DNA of 64,000 bases, from positions 372,001-436,000 of the forward strand of contig NZ_JAKUCN010000002.1 of assembly GCF_022808595.1 (NCBI RefSeq), read 5' to 3'. This document shows positions 14,994-24,037 of this stretch, in pieces; position 1 is the stretch's first letter; each line of letters opens with the position of its first letter. Origin of the DNA: Microvirga solisilvae. Its GTDB lineage: Bacteria; Pseudomonadota; Alphaproteobacteria; Rhizobiales; Beijerinckiaceae. The position numbers and the translations under genes were made by a program. The notes under the pieces are model-generated. The model did no database searches. It saw only the letters and a program-made list of their open reading frames with translations, and was not told where the DNA came from.

Positions 14994-15778
14994 TGGAACG
15001 AGACAATCCGCTCATCGAGATCCGCAATCTCGTCAAGCATTTCGGCTCGGTCATCGCGCTGTCCGGCGTGTCGCTCTCCGTTCATCGCGGCGAGGTGATG
15101 TGCCTGCTCGGCGACAACGGCGCGGGCAAGTCGACGCTGATCAAGACATTGGCCGGCGTGCACAAGCCTACATCCGGCGAGTTCATGGTGGAAGGCCGGC
15201 CCGTCACCTTCACCAGTCCGCGCGATGCATTGGATGCGGGCATCGCCACGGTCTATCAGGATCTCGCGATGATTCCGCTCATGTCGGTGACGCGCAATTT
15301 CTTCATGGGCCGAGAGCCGGTGAAGGGCGTGTGGCCTTTCCGCCGGGTGGATTTCGACCATTGCGATGCGGTGACCCGCGAGGAGATGCACAAGATCGGA
15401 ATCGACGTGCGCGATCCGCATCAGGCGGTGGGCACGCTCTCCGGCGGCGAGCGGCAATGCGTGGCGATTGCCCGCGCGGTCTATTTCGGCGCGAAGGTAC
15501 TGATCCTCGACGAGCCCACATCCGCGCTCGGCGTGGCGCAGACCTCCATGGTGCTGAAATACATCCATCAGGTGCGCAGCAAGGGGCTGGGCGTGATCTT
15601 CATCACCCACAATGTGCGCCATGCCTATGCGGTGGGCGACCGCTTCACGGTGCTCAATCGCGGCAAGACGCTCGGCACCTATCGGAAGGACGAAATCCAG
15701 ATCGAGGAACTGCAGAACCTCATGGCCGGCGGCAAGGAATTGCAGGCGGTGTCGGAGGAATTGGGCGGGATGGTTTGA
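14993..15778 (+). CDS. Sugar ABC transporter ATP-binding protein (single-domain, FrcA type)
   Basis: This 261-residue ATPase has all nucleotide-binding motifs: Walker [10 protein letters not shown] near residues 38-46, Q-loop V-Y-Q-D, signature L-S-G-G-E-R-Q, Walker [11 protein letters not shown] and switch His in F-I-T-H-N. Unlike RbsA/XylG/IatA it has one ATPase domain, so two copies must pair, as in the fructose importer FrcBCA. The start overlaps the permease stop (TGATG). The last gene of the operon, it is followed by a palindromic repeat cluster. Confidence 0.9.
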   Translation: MERDNPLIEIRNLVKHFGSVIALSGVSLSVHRGEVMCLLGDNGAGKSTLIKTLAGVHKPTSGEFMVEGRPVTFTSPRDALDAGIATVYQDLAMIPLMSVTRNFFMGREPVKGVWPFRRVDFDHCDAVTREEMHKIGIDVRDPHQAVGTLSGGERQCVAIARAVYFGAKVLILDEPTSALGVAQTSMVLKYIHQVRSKGLGVIFITHNVRHAYAVGDRFTVLNRGKTLGTYRKDEIQIEELQNLMAGGKELQAVSEELGGMV

Positions 15779-15828
15779 AATGTCAGACCGCATCATTCTT
15801 CCAGCGAGCACAACACTCATACATTGAA

Positions 15829-16002
15829 CCCCTCTCCCGTGTGGGAGAGGGGTAGGGGAGAGGGAATGCCGGTGCAGAATAAAGAACACCCTTCGCCCTC
15901 TCCCCTTTGCGGGAGAGGGTTCAAGGCGCGGTTGATGATGACGGCGCCAGTTCGGTCAGCACCTTCCCTCACCCCTTACCCCTCTCCCACACGGGAGAGG
16001 GG
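15829..16002. repeat. Cluster of three CCTCTCCC/GGGAGAGG palindromes
   Basis: Three hairpins of one family are seen. The first has arms 15829-15838 and 15843-15852 (loop GTGT). The second has arms 15896-15904 and 15911-15919. The third, in inverse orientation, has arms 15979-15988 and 15993-16002 (loop ACAC). The flanks of the first and third copies are also inverted repeats (GGTAGGGGAGAGGGAATG type), so the outer pair could form one large hairpin. The cluster fills most of the 319-bp gap between the ABC ATPase gene and the next dehydrogenase; nothing else is seen there. Related copies occur at 17280, 23625-23812 and 49297. Confidence 0.85.
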
Positions 16003-16097
16003 GGTGGAGTCGTCGCGCCTTTCTAGTCGGAACAAGTCGGGCCATGACGTGTGAGGTTTTCCGAAGGAAGCTGTCTGCCGTTTCAGGAGCATCGCGA

Positions 16098-17210
16098 ATG
16101 AAGTCTCTAAGTATAGGCCTCATCGGCACCGGCTATATGGGCAAGTGCCATGCGCTGGCCTGGAATGCGGTGGCATCCGTGTTCGGGGATGTGGAGCGAC
16201 CGCGTCTGGCGATGCTGGCAGAGGCTTCTCAGGATTTGGCTGAGAGAAAAGCGCATGAGCTTGGTTTCGAGCGCGCAACCGGCGATTGGCGCATCCTCAT
16301 GAACGATCCCGCCATCGACGTTGTGTCGATCACCACGCCCAATGCCTTCCATCCAGATATGGCGATTGCAGCGCTCGAAGCCGGCAAGCACGTGTGGTGT
16401 GAGAAGCCCATGGCCACAAAGATCGCCGATGCGGAACGCATGTTGGCCGCGGCGCGCGCTTCAGGAAAAGTGGCGGCACTCGGCTACAACTATATTCAGA
16501 ATCCGGTGATGCGCTTGATCCGCCGCATTCTCGACGAAGGTCAGATCGGCGAGGTCAACCATGTGCGCCTCGAGATGGACGAGGATTTCATGGCGAACCC
16601 GGAAGACTTCTTCTATTGGAAGAGCGAGGCATCGTCGGGCCACGGCGCGCTCGACGATTTCGGCGTGCATCCGTTGAGCCTGCTCTGGGTTCTGCTCGGC
16701 GGCGTGCGCCGCGTGTGCGGCCACATGGCGAAGCCTTACACGGATCGTCCGGTGCAGGGTGCAGGACGACGCGCGGTGGAAACCTACGACATCGCCAGCG
16801 TGCTGATGGAGCTGGAAAACGGCGCTTCCGGATTGCTCGCGCTCAACCGCTCCGCCTGGGGCCGCAAGGGCCGCATCTTCATGCAGATCTTCGGGTCGAG
16901 GGGCACCATCGTTTTCGATCAGGAGCGCATGAACGAGGTGCAGCTCTACACGGTGGATGGCGCGCGTGATCGCCAAGGCTTCCGTACCATCCTCACCGGC
17001 CCGCAGCATCCGCCTTACGACAAGTTCATCCCCGCGCCCGGTCACGGTCTCGGCTTCAACGATCTCAAGGTCATCGAATGCCGCGAGCTGATGCGCCGTA
17101 TCGCGAGCGAGAAAGCGCATCTCATCGAGTTCGAGGACGGCATCCGCATCGAGCGCACGGTGGATGCGATGGCGCGCAGCGCGCATGAGGGGCGCTGGGT
17201 GGAGGTGTGA
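16098..17210 (+). CDS. Gfo/Idh/MocA family oxidoreductase
   Basis: This 370-residue dehydrogenase has a Rossmann motif G-T-G-Y-M-G near residues 10-15, the E-K-P-M active-site segment near residue 104 and the GALDDFGVHPLSLLW segment, the D-x3-H element of the family. It is distinct from iolG and closer in length (~370) to scyllo-inositol- or other sugar-dehydrogenases. Its place at the end of the iol/transport region suggests it brings another inositol isomer or related cyclitol into the pathway. That is context inference. AGGAG eight bases before ATG 16098 fixes the start. No GGAA-N6-TTCC site precedes it. Confidence 0.82.
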   Translation: MKSLSIGLIGTGYMGKCHALAWNAVASVFGDVERPRLAMLAEASQDLAERKAHELGFERATGDWRILMNDPAIDVVSITTPNAFHPDMAIAALEAGKHVWCEKPMATKIADAERMLAAARASGKVAALGYNYIQNPVMRLIRRILDEGQIGEVNHVRLEMDEDFMANPEDFFYWKSEASSGHGALDDFGVHPLSLLWVLLGGVRRVCGHMAKPYTDRPVQGAGRRAVETYDIASVLMELENGASGLLALNRSAWGRKGRIFMQIFGSRGTIVFDQERMNEVQLYTVDGARDRQGFRTILTGPQHPPYDKFIPAPGHGLGFNDLKVIECRELMRRIASEKAHLIEFEDGIRIERTVDAMARSAHEGRWVEV

Positions 17211-17219
17211 CCATCTAGC

Positions 17220-17389
17220 GTCATCCCGGGGCTGCGGAGCAGAACCCGGGATCGTATGACAAGAGTGGCGCGGAACCATCCCCTCTCCCGAGTGGGAGAG
17301 GGGCAGGGGTGAGGGAATGCCATATCCGGAAAGGGCATGCCCTCACCCGTCGCGCTGACGCGCGTCGACCTCTCCCGCCCGGGAGAGGT
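17220..17389. repeat. Mixed palindromic repeats downstream of the dehydrogenase
   Basis: A CATCCCGGG...CCCGGGATC palindrome (17222-17253) is followed by CCCCTCTCCC/GGGAGAGGGG (17280-17289 and 17294-17303). The last is ACCTCTCCC-GCCC-GGGAGAGGT (17368-17376 and 17381-17389). Two repeat families are thus interleaved in the 250-bp convergent gap before recQ. They may act as transcription terminators or mRNA ends for both genes. Confidence 0.8.
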
Positions 17390-17460
17390 GATCAGAGACC
17401 CATCCGGATCGCGATCCCTGCTCGGCTTTCGCCATCCGGGATGACGGCGTGTGTTTGCTC

Positions 17461-19284
17461 TTAAGCCGCGTGCGCCTTCAGCACATCGAGGAACGCATCC
17501 GCATAGCGGTCGAGCTTGGCCTGGCCGACACCGTGGACCTCGCCGAAAGCATAGACGGTCGTGGGGCGCTTCGCCGCCATGTCGATGAGGCTGCGATCGG
17601 AGAAGATGACATAGGCCGGGACGCCTTCTTCCTTTGCGAGCTTTGTGCGCAGCGCTTTCAGATCGAGCAGCAGCGGATCGTCGGAGGGCACGACCGATTC
17701 CGCTTCCATGCGCGAACGGCGACGGCGACGGTCGGCGGGCTTCATCAGAACGTCTGAGCGAAGCTCGATGGTCTCCTGGCCTTTGAGCACCGCAACGCCC
17801 TTGTCGGTGAGCGTCCAGCGGCCGTATTCGGCGAGTTCAAGACTCACCAAGCCTGCGGCGTAGATCTGGCGCAGGAGCGAACGCCATTCGTTCTTCGAGC
17901 GGTCCTTGCCGACGCCGAAGGTTTTCAGCTTGTCGTGGCCGAAGCGGAGAATGGAATCGGTCTCATCGCCCACGAGAATGCTGATGAGGTGCTCGGTGCC
18001 GAAGCGCTCGCCGGTGCGGACGATGGCGGAGAGAAGCTTCTGGGCCTCGATGGTGCCGTCGAAGGACATGACGCCGTCGATGCACAGATCGCAATTGCCG
18101 CAGGGCTCGGTGGTCTCGCCGAAATAGGCAAGCAGCGTCTGGCGGCGGCAGCGCGGTGCTTCGCAGAGCGCGACGAGCGCGTTGAGGCGCTGGCGCTCCA
18201 CGCGCTTCTGCTCGTCGGAGGCATCGCTTTGCTCGATCTGCAGGCGGCGCAGGCGCATGTCGTCGAGACCGTAGAGGGTCAGCGTGTCGGCGGGCGCGCC
18301 GTCACGGCCCGCGCGGCCGATCTCCTGGTAATAGGCTTCGATGGATTTCGGCAAAGCGGCATGCGCCACGAAGCGCACGTCCGGCTTGTCGATGCCCATG
18401 CCGAAGGCGACGGTCGCCACCATCACCACGCCGTCCTCCTGCAGGAAGATGTCCTGGTTCTTGGAGCGCTCCGCCTGCGGCATGCCCGCGTGATAGGGCA
18501 TGGCGCGATAGCCTGCCTGGCTCAACGAATCCGCGAGCTTTTCCGTCGCGTCGCGCGAGGAGCAATAGACGATGCCGCTCTCGTGCCGGTGCTTGTCGAG
18601 AAACGAGAAGAGCTGGCGCCTGGATTGCTCCTTCGCCTGCATGGCAAGCCGCAGGTTCGGGCGGTCGAAGCCGTGGATGAAGAGGCGCGGCTCCTCCTCG
18701 AACAGGCGATGCATGATGTCGCCGCGCGTTGCCACATCCGCAGTGGCGGTGAGCGCGATGGTCTGCACGTTGCCGAGACGGCGGCGCACCTCGCCGAGCA
18801 TGGCGTATTCGGGGCGGAAATCGTGGCCCCATTGCGAGACGCAATGCGCCTCGTCGATGGCAAGCAGGTTCACGCCGGAGCGTCCGAGCCATTCGGTGGT
18901 GCCGGTATTGGCGAGGCGCTCGGGCGAGGCGTAGAGCAGGCGCATGCGGCCATCGCGCACCGCGTCGACCACGCGGCGGTTCTCGTCCGGATCGTTGGCG
19001 GAGTTGAGGCTTCCCGCCTCGATGCCGAAATGGCGGAGCGCCGCCACCTGATCGCGCATGAGTGCGATGAGCGGCGAGACCACGACGGTCAGACCCTCGC
19101 GGGCGAGCGTCGGCAGCTGATAGCAGAGCGACTTGCCGGCACCCGTGGGCATGACGGCCAGAACGTCCTCACCGCTTAAGACGGCGCGCACGATCTCCTC
19201 CTGTCCTTCGCGGAAGGAGGGGAAGCCGAAAACATCATGGAGAATCTTGGCGGGGTCGATCACGTTGGGGGTGTGGCCGATCAC
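17461..19284 (-). CDS. recQ: ATP-dependent DNA helicase RecQ
   Basis: This 607-residue RecQ helicase unwinds DNA at stalled forks and in recombination. Domains in order: helicase core with Walker A T-G-A-G-K-S at 47-52, DEAH motif I-D-E-A-H-C-V-S-Q-W-G-H-D-F, motif VI Q-E-I-G-R-A-G-R-D-G; zinc-binding RQC with C-x16-C-x2-C-x2-C (C-R-R-Q-T-L-L-A-Y-F-G-E, then C-G-N-C-D-L-C); and a C-terminal HRDC domain. The start is GTG 19284, overlapping the stop of the upstream flavoprotein gene as GTGA, so the two genes are translationally coupled. Internal GTG 19263 is an alternative. Length is normal for the family. Confidence 0.95.
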   Translation of the reverse strand: MIGHTPNVIDPAKILHDVFGFPSFREGQEEIVRAVLSGEDVLAVMPTGAGKSLCYQLPTLAREGLTVVVSPLIALMRDQVAALRHFGIEAGSLNSANDPDENRRVVDAVRDGRMRLLYASPERLANTGTTEWLGRSGVNLLAIDEAHCVSQWGHDFRPEYAMLGEVRRRLGNVQTIALTATADVATRGDIMHRLFEEEPRLFIHGFDRPNLRLAMQAKEQSRRQLFSFLDKHRHESGIVYCSSRDATEKLADSLSQAGYRAMPYHAGMPQAERSKNQDIFLQEDGVVMVATVAFGMGIDKPDVRFVAHAALPKSIEAYYQEIGRAGRDGAPADTLTLYGLDDMRLRRLQIEQSDASDEQKRVERQRLNALVALCEAPRCRRQTLLAYFGETTEPCGNCDLCIDGVMSFDGTIEAQKLLSAIVRTGERFGTEHLISILVGDETDSILRFGHDKLKTFGVGKDRSKNEWRSLLRQIYAAGLVSLELAEYGRWTLTDKGVAVLKGQETIELRSDVLMKPADRRRRRSRMEAESVVPSDDPLLLDLKALRTKLAKEEGVPAYVIFSDRSLIDMAAKRPTTVYAFGEVHGVGQAKLDRYADAFLDVLKAHAA

Positions 19285-20531
19285 GGATTCGAGGTCAATG
19301 CGGCATCGGGAATCTGGAGCAAGGAAAGCACGCCCCGGGCCGCAGCCAAGCCGGTGGCGAAGGTGGCCTGGAGCAGGTAGCCACCGGTCGGGGCCTCCCA
19401 ATCCAGCATCTCACCCGCCGCGAAAACGCTGGCTAAGCGCTTGAGCATGAGATTGCCGTCGAGCTCAGTGAAGGGGATGCCGCCTGCCGTGGAAATGGCC
19501 CGGTCCAGCGGCTTCGTACCCGTGAGCCTCAGCGGCACGGCCTTGATGAGGCGGGCCAGAGGGCCGGGTTCCAGGGGGAGCTGGGGTGCTGATTCGCGCA
19601 TCAAGGCGATGCCGAGAGGCGTCAGGCCCGCCGCCTTGCGCAGGAAGGTGGAGGTGGATTGGCCTTTTCGCGGGGCGCTCAGGCGCTTTTCCAGCGCCTC
19701 CGGGGAAAGATCGGGGCGGAGATCCACATGAAGCGTGGCGTGGCCATGCCGCTCGATGGCGTTGCGCAGGGGGCCGGAGAGGGCATAGACCGCGCCGCCC
19801 TCGATCCCGTCCGCCGTCACGATGGCTTCGCCCTTCACGGTTCGGCCCTCGAAGGTCAGAGCAATGCGCTTCAAGGGCTCACCCTCGAAGCGGCCTCGCA
19901 TGACTTCCGACCAGGGAAGCGTGAAGCCCATATTGGCTGGGCGCAGGGGAGCGATGGCGATTCCCTTGTCGGCGAGGAGGCCCGTCCACGACCCGTCCGA
20001 GCCCAGCCGCGGCCAGCTCGCGCCGCCGAGCGCCAGGATCGTGGCATCGGGCTTGGACGTCACCGTCCGGCCCGCTGCATCGGCGAAAACGAGAGCGCCA
20101 TCCGCATCCCAGCCCTGCCATGTGTGGCGAAGGGCGAAGCGCACGCCGAGACTTTCTAGCCGGGTCACCCAGGCCCGCAGGAGGGGAGAGGCCTTGAAGG
20201 CCTTCGGGAATACACGTCCGCTGGAGCCCACGAAGGTCTCCTGGCCCAAGCCCTCGCACCAGGCCCGCAGATCCTCGGGCCGGAAGGCCTCGATGAGGGG
20301 CTTCAGAACCGGCTCGGCCTCCGCATAGCGGGAGACGAAGCGTGCGAAATCTTCCGAATGGGTGAGGTTCAGCCCGCCCCGTCCGGCCATCAGGAACTTG
20401 CGCCCGAGGGAGGGCATCCGGTCGTAGACGGTCACGGCAAGCCCTGCGCGGGCCAGCTTTTCCGCCGCGATCAGGCCGGCGGGACCGCCGCCGATGATGG
20501 CGGCCTGATGGGTGGAGGAGGGCGGGGACAT
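19281..20531 (-). CDS. BaiN/HI0933-family NAD(P)/FAD-dependent oxidoreductase
   Basis: This 416-residue flavoprotein has FAD-binding G-G-G-P-A-G-L-I-A-A near residues 14-23, M-P-S-L-G-R-K-F-L-M-A-G-R-G-G-L-N-L-T-H (the family hallmark following the glycine motif), the A-L-G-G-A-S-W-P segment and the closing E-M-L-D-W-E-A-P-T-G-G-Y-L-L-Q signature. Members have been called YhiN, HI0933 or BaiN; the physiological reaction is uncertain in most bacteria. ATG 20531 is the most likely start, though no strong Shine-Dalgarno is seen. Its stop overlaps the recQ start. No functional link with RecQ is known to me, so the pairing may only reflect shared expression. Confidence 0.82.
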   Translation of the reverse strand: MSPPSSTHQAAIIGGGPAGLIAAEKLARAGLAVTVYDRMPSLGRKFLMAGRGGLNLTHSEDFARFVSRYAEAEPVLKPLIEAFRPEDLRAWCEGLGQETFVGSSGRVFPKAFKASPLLRAWVTRLESLGVRFALRHTWQGWDADGALVFADAAGRTVTSKPDATILALGGASWPRLGSDGSWTGLLADKGIAIAPLRPANMGFTLPWSEVMRGRFEGEPLKRIALTFEGRTVKGEAIVTADGIEGGAVYALSGPLRNAIERHGHATLHVDLRPDLSPEALEKRLSAPRKGQSTSTFLRKAAGLTPLGIALMRESAPQLPLEPGPLARLIKAVPLRLTGTKPLDRAISTAGGIPFTELDGNLMLKRLASVFAAGEMLDWEAPTGGYLLQATFATGLAAARGVLSLLQIPDAALTSNP

Positions 20532-20684
20532 GCGCTCAGCTGACGCGGGAAAGGACGATTCGGTGGTATGGACCCCCACGCTTCGCCATGGCATTCAGCG
20601 CTTCAGGTCGTGGCTTGCACATGACCACCACAGGACTTTTTTGCAAGGGGAACGGCATCTCAAGCCGTTTTAAGGGGATTCTCG

Positions 20685-21149
20685 ATGCGTGCTCTTTCGT
20701 TCTGCGCCCTGATCGCGCTGGCGCTTGCGGGCTGTGCCAGCGATGCGTCGCTCGTGGGAGGCGATACGGTTCTCGCCAGCTCCACCAAGGATGCGACCGA
20801 GGCCGCGAAGCTCATTTCCGCCTATCGCGTCTCCCGGGGCCTGAGCCCGGTGACGGTCGATTCGAAGCTCAACGAGGCGGCGGAATACCAGGCCCGTGTG
20901 GTGGCGGCTGCGGGCAAGCTCAGCCACGGCAATTTCGGCGGCCGCATGGATCAGTTCGGCGTCATCGGCTATTCCGCCGAAAACCTCTCGGCCGGCGCGG
21001 ATACGGTGGACGGCACCATCGAGCGCTGGAAGAGATCTTCCGGCCACAACGTGAATCTGCTCATGCCCCAGGCCCGCAAGATCGGCTTCGCCCGGGCGGA
21101 TGCCAACAACCGCTATGGCCGCTACTGGGCCCTGGTGCTGGGTCAATAA
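20685..21149 (+). CDS. CAP-domain (SCP-like) lipoprotein
   Basis: This 154-residue envelope protein has the lipobox L-A-L-A-G-C, with Cys17 as the lipidated residue, followed by a CAP/SCP domain covering residues ~40-154. CAP signatures include L-N-E-A-A-E-Y-Q-A-R, the active-site-like H of L-S-H-G-N-F, the G-x-x-x-E-N-L-S motif (Y-S-A-E-N-L) and S-x-x-H-x-x-N-L (S-S-G-H-N-V-N-L-L). These correspond to the conserved His/Glu cluster of the family. AAGGGGA precedes the start. The role of bacterial CAP lipoproteins is poorly known. The gene is monocistronic and followed by an inverted repeat pair. Confidence 0.85.
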   Translation: MRALSFCALIALALAGCASDASLVGGDTVLASSTKDATEAAKLISAYRVSRGLSPVTVDSKLNEAAEYQARVVAAAGKLSHGNFGGRMDQFGVIGYSAENLSAGADTVDGTIERWKRSSGHNVNLLMPQARKIGFARADANNRYGRYWALVLGQ

Positions 21150-21178
21150 GTCTCCGACGGCTTGAAACGCCAGCACAG

Positions 21179-21276
21179 CCTCACCCTGAGGAGCGCAGCG
21201 TCTCGAAGGGCGAGGCGTCTCCAGTGCCATCTGGGCCCTCCTTCGAGACGCCGCTTCGCAGCTCCTCAGGATGAGG
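21179..21276. repeat. Inverted repeat pair, CCTCATCCTGAGGAG family
   Basis: Left arm CCTCACCCTGAGGAGC with GTCTCGAAGG, and right arm CCTTCGAGACG with GCTCCTCAGGATGAGG, can fold into one long imperfect hairpin of ~98 bases. The same element recurs at 55349-55453, and a half copy (CTCCTCAGGATGAGG) is at 31816-31830. It lies between the CAP lipoprotein and the SLC13 gene. Confidence 0.8.
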
Positions 21277-21363
21277 GGCTTCGCGAGACTCATGAAGCTG
21301 TAGCGGCACAAAGCCCGACGGTTGCGCGTTAGAGAGCAAGGTCCTCTCTTTCGCGCACCCCTG

Positions 21364-23139
21364 ATGACACAGCCTCAAATTCTTTCCTTCGCCATCGTCG
21401 CCGGGATGATGGCGCTCTTCGTGTGGGGACGCTTCCGCTACGATCTCGTCGCCGCCCTGGCCCTGCTGGCGGCGGTGCTTGTCGGCATCGTGCCGGCGGA
21501 CAAGGCGTTCACCGGCTTCAGCGACGACATCGTGATCATCGTCGCCAGCGCGCTTCTGGTGAGCGCCGCAGTGGCGAAATCGGGGGTGCTGGAAGTCGCG
21601 CTCAACCGGGTTGCGCCTTATCTTCGCAGCGAACAATCCCAGGTGATCGTGCTTGTCGCTGCCGTCACCGTTCTCTCCGCCTTCGTGAAGAATATCGGCG
21701 CGCTCGCGATGATGATCCCCGTCGCGTTCCAGATCGCGCGGCGCACCAACACGCCGCCTTCAAGCTTTCTCATGCCCATGGCCTTCGGCTCGCTTTTGGG
21801 CGGCATCGTCACTCTGGTAGGAACGTCTCCCAACATCATCGTGTCGCGGATGCGGGGCGAATTGCTGGGCGAGCCTTTCGGCATGTTCGACTTTACGCCT
21901 GTCGGCATCGGTGTGGCGCTCGCCGGCGTGGCGTTCCTCGCCTTCGGCTATCGCATGCTGCCGAAGGGACGAAAGGGTGCTGCTTCGCTCGATGAAGCCC
22001 TCAACATCAAGGATTACATCACCGAGGCCCGCGTCATTCCCGAATCCGATGTGGTCGGCCAGACGGTGGCGGACCTGCACACCCTCGCCAATGGCGAGGT
22101 GAAGGTGGCAGCCATCATCCGCAACGAGACCCGCAGCTCAAGTCCGCTGCCGGATGCGATGATCCGCGAGAATGACGTGCTCATGCTGGAGGGCGAACCC
22201 GATGCCTTGGAAAGCGCCGTCGCGCGTGCCGGGCTCAAGCTGTCGCGCGAACATCGTCAGCCCGAGATGGAAGAAGCGACCGACGAGATCGGCGTGATCG
22301 AAGCCATCGTCGGACCCAGCTCTTCGCTGGCAGGATATTCTGCGGAGAACCTCGAACTCTACGAACGCTTCGGGGTCAACCTCATCGCAGTCAGCCGCAG
22401 CGGCGAGCGTTTCAAGGAGCGTCTGCGGACCATCGTTCTGCGCCCCGGCGATGTCATCGTGCTTCAGGGCAATCTCAAGAAGATGCCGGACACGCTGCGC
22501 CATCTCGGCTGCCTGCCTCTCGCGGCGCGCGCCATTCGCCTCGGCAATGCGCGCCGCAGTCTCATTCCCATCGCGGTTCTCGCCGCCACCATGGTGCTGG
22601 TGGCGTTCAACCTGTTGCCTGTCTCCATCGCCTTCTTCGGCGCGGGCGTGCTGCTCATCCTGTTCGGATCGCTCACCTTGCGCGAGGCTTATGAGACCAT
22701 CGAATGGCCGATCATCGTCATGCTCGGCGCGCTCATCCCGGTCAGTGAATCCATCCGCACCACGGGCGGAACGGATCTGATCGCGGGCTGGCTTTCAGCT
22801 GCCGCCAACATGCTGCCGCCCACCGGTGCGCTCGTGCTCATCATGGTGGCGGCGATGGCGGTGACGCCGTTCCTGAACAATGCCGCGACCGTGTTGGTGA
22901 TGGCGCCGATCGCCGCGAGCTTCGCCACGCAGCTCGGCTTCAGGCCGGATGCGTTCCTCATGGCAGTGGCGATTGGCGCGGCCTGCGATTTCCTCACGCC
23001 CATCGGGCACCAATGCAACACACTGGTGATGGGCCCGGGCGGTTATCGCTTCGGCGATTACTGGCGGCTCGGCCTGCCGCTCTCGATCATCGTAGTGGTG
23101 GTGGGGACGCCACTGATCATGCTGTTCTGGCCGCTGTGA
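21364..23139 (+). CDS. SLC13/DASS family permease with two TrkA-C (RCK_C) domains
   Basis: This 591-residue membrane protein has N-terminal membrane segments (~1-205), two tandem TrkA-C regulatory domains (~215-390), then C-terminal membrane segments. Transport signatures include V-A-K-S-G-V-L-E and S-A-F-V-K-N-I-G-A-L-A-M-M-I-P-V in the first half and M-A-V-T-P-F-L-N-N-A-A-T-V-L-V-M-A-P-I-A in the second, the inverted-repeat 'N-N-A' ion/substrate loops of the DASS fold. Such proteins carry sulfate, dicarboxylates or other anions; the substrate is unknown here. ATG 21364 was chosen by homology, as the ribosome site is weak. Confidence 0.85.
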   Translation: MTQPQILSFAIVAGMMALFVWGRFRYDLVAALALLAAVLVGIVPADKAFTGFSDDIVIIVASALLVSAAVAKSGVLEVALNRVAPYLRSEQSQVIVLVAAVTVLSAFVKNIGALAMMIPVAFQIARRTNTPPSSFLMPMAFGSLLGGIVTLVGTSPNIIVSRMRGELLGEPFGMFDFTPVGIGVALAGVAFLAFGYRMLPKGRKGAASLDEALNIKDYITEARVIPESDVVGQTVADLHTLANGEVKVAAIIRNETRSSSPLPDAMIRENDVLMLEGEPDALESAVARAGLKLSREHRQPEMEEATDEIGVIEAIVGPSSSLAGYSAENLELYERFGVNLIAVSRSGERFKERLRTIVLRPGDVIVLQGNLKKMPDTLRHLGCLPLAARAIRLGNARRSLIPIAVLAATMVLVAFNLLPVSIAFFGAGVLLILFGSLTLREAYETIEWPIIVMLGALIPVSESIRTTGGTDLIAGWLSAAANMLPPTGALVLIMVAAMAVTPFLNNAATVLVMAPIAASFATQLGFRPDAFLMAVAIGAACDFLTPIGHQCNTLVMGPGGYRFGDYWRLGLPLSIIVVVVGTPLIMLFWPL

Positions 23140-23149
23140 TAGGCATCGG

Positions 23150-23176
23150 GCGCAAAAGTGGGTACCGGTTTTGCGC
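23150..23176 (+). repeat. GCGCAAAA...TTTTGCGC palindrome
   Basis: Arms GCGCAAAA (23150-23157) and TTTTGCGC (23169-23176) flank GGTACC. This is a near-palindrome of a type common between genes in Hyphomicrobiales. It lies 10 bases after the SLC13 stop, so it may serve as a 3' mRNA end. A related hairpin is at 30383-30407. Confidence 0.65.
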
Positions 23177-23200
23177 GAAAAGATGCTTCAAGCCGAAAGA

Positions 23201-23473
23201 TCAACGCAGCATGGCGGTGAGCAGAAGCGTAGTGCCTGCGGCGGAAGAGGCCAGCGCGATCACCATGGACCAGCAATGCAGGCGGTCTCGCTGCGCCTGG
23301 TTGAGCAGGGGGCGAATGCGTGAATCCGAGCGACCGAAGACGAAGCTGGTGCTGCGATCCGGGCCGTGAACATGCGGCATGATGCAAAAGCTAGACCGCA
23401 CTTGAGCGCGCGACGGAGCATAGCCGTGGTGGCCGGCGCCGTAAGACGGATGATGTGAGCTCTGCGGGTTCAT
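23201..23473 (-). CDS. Small hypothetical protein with C-terminal membrane segment
   Basis: This 90-residue frame starts at ATG 23473. The first ~60 residues are polar and rich in His, Ser and Arg. The last ~22 (W-S-M-V-I-A-L-A-S-S-A-A-G-T-T-L-L-L-T-A-M-L) form one hydrophobic helix ending next to the stop, the layout of a tail-anchored protein. No convincing Shine-Dalgarno sequence is present, and no domain is recognised. It could be a genuine lineage-specific gene or a chance frame. Confidence 0.45.
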   Translation of the reverse strand: MNPQSSHHPSYGAGHHGYAPSRAQVRSSFCIMPHVHGPDRSTSFVFGRSDSRIRPLLNQAQRDRLHCWSMVIALASSAAGTTLLLTAMLR

Positions 23474-24037
23474 GCTGGAGGCTTCCGAGGCGTGTGAGGC
23501 CTCTAAACTCGCCGCAAGGCGTGAACGAGCGGTAAAGGTTCGAAACTACCCACAATCGTCGTAAACCAATTCTTTCCGAGGCTTTGCTGGAATGAGCGAT
23601 GGTTCATGAAGCGCTACGTGCGTTCCCTCCCCCTTGCGGGGAGTGGCAGGGGTGGGGGTGGTTTGGCTGGGTGAGTGGATCCATCAGTGAGACGCAGGCC
23701 CACCTCTCCCCGGTGGGGAGAGGTCGAGCGTAGCGAGGGTGAGGGGGGGAGACCTCTCCGGATGGACCTGTAACCCCTCACCCCAACCCTCTCCCTCAGG
23801 GAGAGGGAGGACGCTGTAGCGCTCTGTGCATGCACTGGAATTCGCGCAGCGCTCTGACTTTGCGAACCCTACCCTTCATCTCTCCCTGCAAGGAGGAGGG
23901 AAACACGCGCGTCTCATTTTTCTGAAGGCAGTCAGCCGCGCGATAATAAGGAGCGCTTATGACGCCCATCACAGGAATCGTGTCGCGCAACGGTGCTGCC
24001 CGTGGCATGAGTGAGCCCAACGTTCGGGACCCTGCTC
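23474..24037. other. Gene-free stretch rich in palindromic repeats
   Basis: This 564-bp region holds no supportable gene. From 23625 to 23812 it contains copies of the CCTCTCCC palindrome, including ACCTCTCCCC-GGT-GGGGAGAGGT (23702-23724) and CCCTCTCCC-TCA-GGGAGAGGG (23788-23808). A good ribosome site, AAGGAG, sits eight bases before ATG 23959, but that frame is not the one used by the following transporter gene. Confidence 0.6.
23625..23812. repeat. Repeat cluster, CCTCTCCC/GGGAGAGG family
   Basis: There are at least three partial or full copies: CCCTCCCCCTTGCGGGGAG (degenerate), a perfect 10-bp-arm hairpin at 23702-23724 and a perfect 9-bp-arm hairpin at 23788-23808. They are separated by GGTGAGGGG-type linkers in opposite orientations. 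Same family as 15829-16002 and 17280-17389. Confidence 0.8.

Noticed and set aside
15829-16002. Repeat cluster considered as a CRISPR array
   Set aside because: Units are palindromes in alternating orientation with unequal gaps; there are no constant repeats with unique spacers and no cas genes.
16060-16075. TTCC-GAA-GGAA upstream of the second Gfo/Idh/MocA gene as a possible IolR site
   Set aside because: The arms are in the opposite order (TTCC first) and the spacer is 3, so it does not match GGAA-N6-TTCC.
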